This document shows positions 6,782 through 12,473 of a DNA stretch of 12,473 nucleotides, in pieces (the stretch's first letter is position 1; each line of letters begins with the position of its first letter). Origin of the DNA: UBA9676 sp036005525 (GTDB taxonomy: Bacteria > Actinomycetota > Actinomycetes > Streptosporangiales > Streptosporangiaceae); NCBI GenBank assembly GCA_036005525.1, contig DASYQM010000311.1, positions 1 to 12,473 of the forward strand, in the 5' to 3' direction. The notes under the pieces were generated by a model. That model did not search any database, was not told the DNA's origin, and was given only the letters and a program-made list of their open reading frames with translations. Both the position numbers and the translations under genes were made by a program.

Positions 6782-9466
6782 ATGCCGGCGAGCACAGCGA
6801 CGGGCTCAACGGGGCGATCCGGAACCCAGGCGGGCGCTGACGCGTCCATCCTGACATCCAAGATCACCGTACCCAGCCTGCCGGCCTGGGCCGTCCCGCG
6901 GCCACGGCTCGGCCGGCTCATCGCCGATGGCGTACGCTGCCCGCTGACGGCGCTCATTGGGCCCCCGGGCATCGGCAAGACGATGGCCATGGCCGAGTGG
7001 GCCGCGGGCCAGCCCCGGGGCCCGGTGGCATGGGTCACCCTCGACGAGTTTGACAACAGGCCCCGGGTCCTGTGGGGCCATGTCGCCGCCGCCTTGCGGC
7101 GGGCCGGCGTCCCGGTCCCGCACACCGCATGGGCGGCGGCCGTGGACAGCATGGACCACGAGTTCCTCGTCCGGCTCGCATCGGCGCTCGCCGCGGCGGA
7201 GCCGCCGGTCGTCCTTGTCCTGGACGACATCCATTTCCTGACGGGCCGCACCGCACTGCAGGGGCTCAGCTACCTCATGCGGAACGCGCGGCCGGGCCTG
7301 TGCGTGATGGTGGCCTCGCGCATTGACCCGCTCCTGCCGCTGCACCGGTTCCGGCTCGCCGGGGAGCTGACGGAGATCCGGGCCGACGCACTCGCGTTCA
7401 GCGTCCCCGAGTCCGGGCTGCTGATGGCGCAGCATGGCGTTACCTTGCCGCAGGACTCGCTGGAATGCCTCACCACGCGGGCGGAGGGCTGGGCCGCCGG
7501 CCTGCGGCTGGCGGCGATCTCGATGCACGAGCACCCCGACCCGGAGCAATTCGTCAAGGAGTTCGTGGCCGAGGACAGCCCCGTGGTCGGCTATCTGGTG
7601 GAAGAAGTGCTGAACGCCCACCCGCCGCGGATCCGGGACCTGCTGCTGAGGACAAGCATTCTGGACAGCTTCGACGCGGACGTCGCCGATGAGCTGAGCG
7701 ATGGGCACACCGGGCATGACTTGCCGGGCCTCGTGCGGGCGAACGCCTTCGTGCTGCCGGCGGGCTCGGGCCGGTATCGCTACCACTCGCTGTTCGCCGA
7801 GGTCCTGCGCTTGAAGCTGCGCCACGAGCGGCCCGGCCTGGTGCCCGAACTGCACCGGCGGGCGGCGGGCTGGTACCAGCGGAACGGTTCGCTCACCCAG
7901 GCGGTGCGGCACGCGGCGGCAGCAGGGGACTGGCAGCTGGCGGCCCGGATCGTCGTCGGCGAACTCGCGGTCGGCCAGCTCACCGGGGCGCGCGGGGATC
8001 ATCCACTGGCCCACGAGTTCGCGGGCATGCCAACCGCGCGGACCTGGACCCGGCCGGAGCCGTTGCTGGTCGCAGCGGCACTGGCGCCGGCCGAGGGCGA
8101 TGACGGCACCTGGCTCCACGCCGCGGAGAGCATGCTCGGCGAGCTGCCAGTGCCAGAAGCCGTTCCGGCGCGCCTGGCGGCCGCGCAGGTCCGGTTCGCC
8201 GTGGCTCGCCGCACCGGGGACCTCGAGGCGCTGGCGGCCGCGGCGGCCGAGACCGGCGCCATGCTGGAGGCGGTGCCGGCCGGGGTGCTGGCACGGTGCC
8301 CCTGGGTCGACGCCCAAGCGCTATCGGCCCGCGGCACGGTGGAACTGTGGTCCGGGCACCTGGGCGAGGCGGCCGCCATGTTCGAGGCGGCCGTCGCCGC
8401 GCTCCCGGCTTCGGACGGCACCCAGGAACGCGCCGCCTGCCTGGGGTATCTTGCGCTTGCCGATGCCCTGCGGGGGCGGCTGAACCGTGCCGCGGGCACC
8501 GCCGCACAGGCGTGCGCGATGCCCGCGGGCGACGGTGAGCGTCTTTCCGCGCCGATCAGCCCCGCCGCCCACGTCGCCCTGGCCGCCGTCCATGTCGAGC
8601 GCAACGAGCTGCGCCAGGCGCACGGCGAGCTGAAAAAGGCGGAAGCCGCGCTGCGGCTGTACCCGGACAGGATGATCGGGACGGTTGCCTGCGTCGTCGC
8701 GGCGCGCAAGGCTCTGGGCGAACGCCACCCGGACGGCACCATGGAGATCGCGCGCAAGGCCCGGCAGTACGGGCCGCTCCCCCACTGGCTCGAGCGGCGG
8801 CTCGCCACCCTCGAGTCACGTGCGTGCGCCGCGGCCGGTGACGCCACGTCCGCGCTCGACGCGGTGGGATGGGCCGACCCGGCCTCGCTCGAGGTTGCGG
8901 TCACGCAGGCCCAGGCCTGGCTGGCCGCCGATGACCCGAAGGCGGCAAAGCGGTCGCTCGCTGGCCACCGGGACCGCGCCGAGGCGGTGCCCGATCACGT
9001 CCGGCTCGAGGCATGGCTGGCCGCGGCCCGGATCAGTTACAGCAATGGTGACCGTGCCGACGGCCGCCGGTCACTGCAGCGTGCGCTTCGCCTGGGGGAG
9101 CCTGAGCGGCTCCGGCTGCCGTTCGTCCTGGAACGGACGTGGCTCCGGCGTGTGCTGCGGGCCGATCCCGATCTGGCTCACGTCTACCGGGACCTGCTGG
9201 AGCCCGACCTGGTGAGCTCCGCCCGGGAACCGGCCCATGGGCCCGGCACGAGCCCGGACGTGCCGGTCATGCTCGAACCGCTCAGCAGCCGTGAGCTTGA
9301 GGTGCTCCGCCACGCGGCCGAGATGCTCGACACCACCGAGATCGCCGCCATGCTGTTCATCTCGGTCAACACCGTCAAGAGCCACCTCAAGAGCATCTAC
9401 CGCAAGCTAGCGGTCACCCACCGCGGCGAGGCTGTCCGCCGCGCACGGCAGCTCCGGATCCTGTGA
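6782..9466 (+). CDS. LAL 1: large LuxR-family ATP-binding (MalT-like) transcription regulator
   Basis: This 894-residue regulator has the LAL/MalT layout: an N-terminal STAND-type ATPase, helical repeats and a C-terminal LuxR DNA-binding domain. Walker A is GPPGIGKT (60-67) and Walker B is VVLVLDDIHFL (Asp148-Asp149). CVMVASRIDPLLPLHRFRLAGEL is the usual sensor segment, and WAAGLRLAAISM matches the conserved GWxAGLxLA motif. The alanine-rich middle (about 340-800) looks like TPR/SUPR helical repeats, where MalT-type proteins bind inducer. The HTH spans 831-894 (SSRELEVLRHAAEM ... SVNTVKSHLKSIYRKL). The ATG at 6782 is preceded by AGGGGGAAG at 6770-6778, which decides it over the TTG at 6680. 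It is divergent from small protein 1 across the half-site cluster and convergent with small protein 2. Such proteins are usually activators triggered by a small ligand plus ATP; the ligand is unknown. Confidence 0.92.
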   Translation: MPASTATGSTGRSGTQAGADASILTSKITVPSLPAWAVPRPRLGRLIADGVRCPLTALIGPPGIGKTMAMAEWAAGQPRGPVAWVTLDEFDNRPRVLWGHVAAALRRAGVPVPHTAWAAAVDSMDHEFLVRLASALAAAEPPVVLVLDDIHFLTGRTALQGLSYLMRNARPGLCVMVASRIDPLLPLHRFRLAGELTEIRADALAFSVPESGLLMAQHGVTLPQDSLECLTTRAEGWAAGLRLAAISMHEHPDPEQFVKEFVAEDSPVVGYLVEEVLNAHPPRIRDLLLRTSILDSFDADVADELSDGHTGHDLPGLVRANAFVLPAGSGRYRYHSLFAEVLRLKLRHERPGLVPELHRRAAGWYQRNGSLTQAVRHAAAAGDWQLAARIVVGELAVGQLTGARGDHPLAHEFAGMPTARTWTRPEPLLVAAALAPAEGDDGTWLHAAESMLGELPVPEAVPARLAAAQVRFAVARRTGDLEALAAAAAETGAMLEAVPAGVLARCPWVDAQALSARGTVELWSGHLGEAAAMFEAAVAALPASDGTQERAACLGYLALADALRGRLNRAAGTAAQACAMPAGDGERLSAPISPAAHVALAAVHVERNELRQAHGELKKAEAALRLYPDRMIGTVACVVAARKALGERHPDGTMEIARKARQYGPLPHWLERRLATLESRACAAAGDATSALDAVGWADPASLEVAVTQAQAWLAADDPKAAKRSLAGHRDRAEAVPDHVRLEAWLAAARISYSNGDRADGRRSLQRALRLGEPERLRLPFVLERTWLRRVLRADPDLAHVYRDLLEPDLVSSAREPAHGPGTSPDVPVMLEPLSSRELEVLRHAAEMLDTTEIAAMLFISVNTVKSHLKSIYRKLAVTHRGEAVRRARQLRIL

Positions 9467-9502
9467 CCCGGCCGCTAACGCCCTGTGACCTGGGCCGCTA
9501 AC
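9461..9502. repeat. Imperfect 22-bp tandem duplication at the convergent gene ends
   Basis: CTGTGACC-C-GGCCGCTAAC (9461-9479) is repeated as CTGTGACC-TG-GGCCGCTAAC (9483-9502), a step of 22 bases with a one-base length difference. The first copy contains the TGA stop of LAL 1 (9464-9466). The second contains the TAG stop of small protein 2 on the minus strand (9498-9500). This looks like a short local duplication. I see no T-rich terminator here. Confidence 0.75.
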
Positions 9503-9728
9503 TCGCGATGCACGGCCCGAGTTCATGGAGGCTGACGATGTGCAGGGCGAGGTCGTGGAAGCGGTCAAGCAGCCCGTAGAGCTCGGACTCGTCGCGCACG
9601 GAGGCCACGACGGACGTCTGGTCTCCACCCGACTCGATGGCGAGCCCCTCGACAAGGCTCGCCAGCAGATCCCCGCAATCGTCCCTGACGACGATTCGGT
9701 AGCGATGGACGGTGCTGGGCGTGCTCAT
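9498..9728 (-). CDS. Small protein of unknown function, paralogue of the one at 6308-6580
   Basis: This 76-residue protein is of no family I can name. It reads MSTPSTVHRYRIVVRDDC, then a helix-like DLLASLVEGLAIE, SVVASVRDESELYGLLDRF and a last strand HIVSLHEL. It aligns with small protein 1 over nearly its whole length: Y-x-I-x-V at the first strand, T-x-V in the middle, D-(Q/E)-x-x-LYGLL-x-R in the helix, then L-x-x-x-x-L. The start is secure: GGAGG (complement of 9736-9740) lies seven bases before the ATG at 9728, while the open frame up to 9758 has no such support. It lies downstream of LAL 2 on the same strand, but the 150-base gap with motif A and motif B copies suggests its own promoter. 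There are no membrane or signal segments. A regulatory partner of the LAL proteins or a stress protein is possible; neither is shown. Confidence 0.82.
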   Translation of the reverse strand: MSTPSTVHRYRIVVRDDCGDLLASLVEGLAIESGGDQTSVVASVRDESELYGLLDRFHDLALHIVSLHELGPCIAS

Positions 9729-9756
9729 CGTGCAGCCTCCAGGTCCGCGCTCGCCC

Positions 9757-9800
9757 ATAGGACGGCGCCCTGCTCCTCTTACCGGAGTCTGGCGTCCTAT
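9757..9800. repeat. Inverted repeat ATAGGACG / CGTCCTAT upstream of small protein 2
   Basis: The arms ATAGGACG (9757-9764) and CGTCCTAT (9793-9800) are perfect complements with 28 bases between them. They lie between the small gene's ribosome-binding site and its motif B copy. On the minus strand the distal arm contains TAGGAC, 17 bases after TTCACC within motif B, a loose -10/-35 pair. The repeat may be a second operator or a stem in the leader. Confidence 0.45.
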
Positions 9801-9815
9801 TCATCCCAGGCCACA

Positions 9816-9856
9816 GGGTGAACCGTCATCACCCGCCACGGGTTGCCCCCGGGTGA
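9816..9856 (-). promoter_or_regulatory. Motif B and motif A copies upstream of small protein 2
   Basis: On the minus strand 9834-9816 reads GGGTGATGACGGTTCACCC. This matches 6647-6665 at 18 of 19 positions. It shares its left half-site with motif A copy 2 (AACCC-GTGGC-GGGTGA, 9844-9829). A further half-site GGGTGA lies at 9851-9856 on the plus strand. The group is 88-128 bases upstream of the small gene ATG, a suitable distance for activator or operator sites. The remainder of the 9729-9878 gap holds the inverted repeat at 9757-9800 and no gene. Confidence 0.65.
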
Positions 9857-9878
9857 AGCTGAGGCGGCTGCCGGCAGA

Positions 9879-12182
9879 TCAGCAGATGCCGGCCTGACGG
9901 CCCTGCTCGACCGCCTGGCCCCGGCTGCTCACGCCGAGTTTGCGGTAGATCACCCGGGTGTGGGTCTTTACCGTATTCGGCGAAAGGTGCAGCTCCTGGC
10001 CGATCTCGCGGAGGGAGAGCGTCCCCCGCAGCAACCGGAGCACCGTGGCTTCGCGCTCGGTCAGCGGCTCCAGCAGCGCCGCGTGGGACAGCCCCGCGAG
10101 CCCCTGCCGGAGCCTTCTCACCCGGGCGAGCTGGACGTCCGCGCCGTCCGGCAGCGAGGTCAGCAGCTCCTGCGCCTCCGCCAGCAGATCCGCGGCGCCA
10201 TGGTCACCGAGCTCGAGCAGGACCTCCGCCAGCAGCAGCAGCGTCTCAAGGGTGGGCCACGGGCTGATTCCGGGCACCCGGCGCCGGAGCCGGAGCGCGT
10301 GCTCGAGTTCGGCCCTGGCCTCATGAAGCTTTCCCTGTGCGGCTAGGAGCGCGCCGGCGGCCAGGTGGGCGACGGCTACCTGCGGCGTCTCGCCGAGGTC
10401 GTCACGCCCCGCAAGCTCGCCCGCCGCACGCACGAGTTCCTCGGCCCACAGCAGCCTTCCCTGGCCGGCCGCCACCAGGCCGAGGGCTGACAGGGCCATC
10501 ATCCTTATCAGCAGGAGTGGTGATTCGCAGACGACCGCCTCTTCCAGAGCCGCCGCCGCGGCGGCAGGCTCGCCCCACAGGTGGAGGCTGAAGCCGAACC
10601 CGACCCGGGCCAGGGCGTACCACGGCGAAGCCGGGTCCTTCTCCAGCTCGGCGGCCAGGCGGGCCGACTGCTGCATCACGCGAAGGCCCTCGAACCCGTG
10701 CACGCCGCGCAACAGGGCCGCCGAGGATCTCAGGGAATGCATCCCGTCGGGCAGCGGCCCCGGATGGTCGGCCGCCTCGATGACCGGGAGCCAGCGCGCC
10801 ACCGACGGCCGGTCGCCGGCGAGCGCCGCCACCCACGCCGCGCAGTGTGCCGCCACCGGATGAGCAGCGACCACGTCCTCGCCCAGCGCCTGCAGCCATG
10901 TCCGGATCGTTTCTGCCCGGCCGGCGCCGGCGTAGGCGACCCACAGGCCCGCGATCAGGTCCACGGCGCCGTCGGCGTCGCCTCCGGCGAGCGCGTGGCC
11001 GATCGCCTCCTGTGGCGATCCCTCCTGCCGGTGCCAGGCACTGGCCCGCCGGTGCAGAGCGGGAATGATGCCCAGCTCGGCGCGGGTGAGCTGGCTGCGC
11101 AACAGCTGCGCGAACAGGCGGTGATAGCGGTACCAGCCCCGGTCCTCGCCGACGGGCACGACGAAAAGATTCTCCCTTTCGAGCGTCCCGATGATCTCAG
11201 CGGCGTCGGCGGAGTCCAGGACGGCATCACAGAGCGGCGCGCTGAACTCGCCGAGAATGGAGGTCCGGGCGAGGAAATCGCGGATGTGGGCCGGCTGGCG
11301 GCCAAGCACCTCCTCGACCAGCAGGTCAGCGACATACCGGCTGTTGCCGCTGAACTGGCGGACGAAGTTGCCTGGAGACGGGTGGGCGCGCAGGGACAGC
11401 GCGGCGAGATAGACCCCGGCAGGCCAGCCCTCGGTCCGCCCCACCAGCTCCGCGAGATCGTGATCAGCGAGCCGGATCCCGGCGGTGCGGCTGATGAGCG
11501 CCCCTGCCTCGGCGGGGGTGAACCGCAGCTCGCTCATCCGGAGCTCGACCATGTCCCCGGTTGACCGCAGCCGCGCCAGGGGCAAGGGTGGATCGGCTCG
11601 CGTGGTCAGCACCAGCTGGACCGCCGGCGGCAGGTGGCAGAGCAGGTAGTCGACCTGGCCGTGGCAACTGCGCTCCTTGACCCGGTGATAGTCGTCAAGG
11701 ACCAGGGCGACCGGTCCCGGGAGCGCGTTGAGCTCGCTTACCAGGATCGGCAGCATGGACCCGCCGATGTCCGATGGCCATGCCCGCAGGGCCTCCAGCA
11801 TGGGCTGGACGCAGAGCTCCGGCCGGGCACGGTGCAGTGCGTGGACGACATGTGACCACAGGCTGACCGGATCATTGTCGTCGGGGTCGAGAGAGACCCA
11901 CGCGAAGGGACGGTCCTCGGCGGCGCTCCCGCGCCACTGCGCTACCAGTGTGGTCTTGCCATAGCCCGCCGGGGCGTCGATGAGCACGAGCTTCGCAAGG
12001 GCGTGCGCAAGCCGCCGGGCGAGCATGGGCCGCTCCACCCATCCCTCGCGCGGCTCAGGTGCGTGAAGCTTCCTCTCCAGCGGAACGTCGAGGGCGGTGA
12101 CGGCATAGGCAGAAGAGTGAACGGGCCCCGACCGTTGTTGAGGCGACCGTTCCCACTCGTCCGGTTCGTCCCGCTCTGCCAC
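9879..12182 (-). CDS. LAL 2: large LuxR-family ATP-binding (MalT-like) transcription regulator
   Basis: This 767-residue regulator has the same layout as LAL 1 but clearly diverged sequence. ALDVPLERKLHAPEPREGWVERP (30-52) is the characteristic LAL entry segment. Walker A is APAGYGKTT (70-78) and Walker B is PVALVLDDYH (157-166, Asp163-Asp164). VLTTRADPPLPLARLRSTGD is the sensor segment, and the GRTEGWPAGVYLAALSL motif follows. Helical repeats fill the middle, and the LuxR HTH is 704-767 (LTEREATVLRLL ... SPNTVKTHTRVIYRKLGV). The frame stays open far upstream over the DUF1269 gene, but GTG 12182 is the first acceptable start upstream of the conserved segment. No ribosome-binding sequence is obvious, so a leaderless message or another start is possible. 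It diverges from the DUF1269 gene across motif A copy 3 and is followed by small protein 2 on the same strand. It is probably a ligand-gated activator. Confidence 0.9.
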   Translation of the reverse strand: MAERDEPDEWERSPQQRSGPVHSSAYAVTALDVPLERKLHAPEPREGWVERPMLARRLAHALAKLVLIDAPAGYGKTTLVAQWRGSAAEDRPFAWVSLDPDDNDPVSLWSHVVHALHRARPELCVQPMLEALRAWPSDIGGSMLPILVSELNALPGPVALVLDDYHRVKERSCHGQVDYLLCHLPPAVQLVLTTRADPPLPLARLRSTGDMVELRMSELRFTPAEAGALISRTAGIRLADHDLAELVGRTEGWPAGVYLAALSLRAHPSPGNFVRQFSGNSRYVADLLVEEVLGRQPAHIRDFLARTSILGEFSAPLCDAVLDSADAAEIIGTLERENLFVVPVGEDRGWYRYHRLFAQLLRSQLTRAELGIIPALHRRASAWHRQEGSPQEAIGHALAGGDADGAVDLIAGLWVAYAGAGRAETIRTWLQALGEDVVAAHPVAAHCAAWVAALAGDRPSVARWLPVIEAADHPGPLPDGMHSLRSSAALLRGVHGFEGLRVMQQSARLAAELEKDPASPWYALARVGFGFSLHLWGEPAAAAAALEEAVVCESPLLLIRMMALSALGLVAAGQGRLLWAEELVRAAGELAGRDDLGETPQVAVAHLAAGALLAAQGKLHEARAELEHALRLRRRVPGISPWPTLETLLLLAEVLLELGDHGAADLLAEAQELLTSLPDGADVQLARVRRLRQGLAGLSHAALLEPLTEREATVLRLLRGTLSLREIGQELHLSPNTVKTHTRVIYRKLGVSSRGQAVEQGRQAGIC

Positions 12183-12317
12183 ACTGCCCAGGCGCGCATC
12201 GTAGCAGTCGGGCTGTGAGCGGTACAGCGCGGGATTCCACCCGCCGTGGGTGGGGCGGACCGCCGTCCGGCCTGGTCTCCTGGTGAGCGAGGCATGTCTA
12301 TGACGAAGGGAAACATC
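12183..12317. promoter_or_regulatory. Divergent LAL 2 / DUF1269 promoter region with motif A copy 3
   Basis: CCACCC-GCCGT-GGGTGG at 12237-12253 has perfect six-base arms and fits the motif A consensus. It lies 55 bases from the LAL 2 GTG and 65 bases from the DUF1269 ATG, so it could control both. Next to it CGGAC-CGCC-GTCCG (12256-12269) is a second, five-base-arm inverted repeat. No motif B copy and no clear -10 or -35 are visible. Confidence 0.55.
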
Positions 12318-12473
12318 ATGGCTGACCTGATCGCCATCGGGTACCCGGATGAGGCGACCGCGGAGGCCGCCGCCGACGAGGCGCGCCGGCTGGCCCAGGA
12401 CCTGATCATCCAGCCGGACGCGATCGCGGTGATCGTGCGGGACAAGGACGGCAGCTACCACGTCCACACCAAC
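12318..12473 (+). CDS. DUF1269 family membrane protein (partial, cut by the window end)
   Basis: The first 52 residues are visible: MADLIAIGYPDEATAEAAAD, then ARRLAQDLIIQPDAIAVIV and RDKDGSYHVHTN. This is the well-conserved N-terminal domain of DUF1269 proteins, which continue with a glycine-rich hydrophobic membrane segment and a C-terminal domain (not in the window). The function is unknown. The ATG at 12318 has GAAGGGA about six bases upstream; an in-frame ATG at 12300 would add six residues (MTKGNI) and cannot be excluded. It is divergent from LAL 2 across motif A copy 3, making it a likely target of the regulatory circuit. Confidence 0.85.
   Translation, partial: MADLIAIGYPDEATAEAAADEARRLAQDLIIQPDAIAVIVRDKDGSYHVHTN

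Noticed and set aside
6649..6840. 63-codon plus-strand frame upstream of and overlapping the start of LAL 1
   Set aside because: No ribosome-binding site, no recognisable protein, and it covers the motif B site and the well-supported LAL 1 start.
9879..11564. Long plus-strand frames opposite LAL 2 (for example 10581-11564)
   Set aside because: No recognisable domains; they are shadow frames of a strongly supported gene.
12183..12467. N-terminal extension of LAL 2 across the DUF1269 gene
   Set aside because: It is antisense to a conserved DUF1269 coding sequence and lies outside the normal LAL N-terminus.

Overview
The window is GC-rich throughout (about 70 % or more by eye) and uses many GTG starts. 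Its gene families are typical of actinomycetes: an actinobacterial-style APH phosphotransferase, an MpaB-type oxygenase, an ABC1/UbiB kinase, a DinB2-like Y-family polymerase, two large LuxR-family ATP-binding (LAL) regulators and a DUF1269 protein. I read it as chromosomal DNA of a member of the Actinomycetes. I cannot name the genus. I see no tRNA, rRNA, IS element, phage gene or CRISPR array.

Left part (1-6303). A degraded phosphotransferase gene lies on the minus strand (30-838). Its two halves are in different frames and a middle segment appears to be lost. Divergent from it is a run of five plus-strand genes: an amidase-signature hydrolase (932-2377), an MmcQ/YjbR-fold protein (2450-2803), an MpaB/DUF2236 oxygenase (2848-3738), an ABC1/UbiB kinase overlapping it by four bases (3735-5222), and a Y-family polymerase (5281-6303). 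Two starts in this run (amidase and oxygenase) sit in a GTGA overlap with the stop of a very short upstream reading frame. The polymerase has Ile where most DinB enzymes have the aromatic steric gate, and it ends without a clamp-binding tail.

Right part (6304-12473). This is a regulatory island and the most interesting part of the window. It holds two LAL regulators (6782-9466 plus, 9879-12182 minus), two small related proteins of unknown function (6308-6580 minus, 9498-9728 minus) and the start of a DUF1269 gene (12318 onward, plus). The layout is small protein 1 divergent from LAL 1, small protein 2 just downstream of LAL 2, and LAL 2 divergent from the DUF1269 gene.

All three regulatory gaps of this island carry the same inverted repeat, (C/A)ACCC-RYGGY-GGGTG. 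Two of them also share a 19-bp element that matches at 18 of 19 positions, in opposite orientations. In the first gap the half-site GGGTGA recurs at an exact 16-bp step. I infer that the island is one co-regulated circuit in which one or both LAL proteins (or an unseen factor) read these sites and control the small proteins, the LAL genes and the DUF1269 gene. I do not recognise this circuit as a described system.
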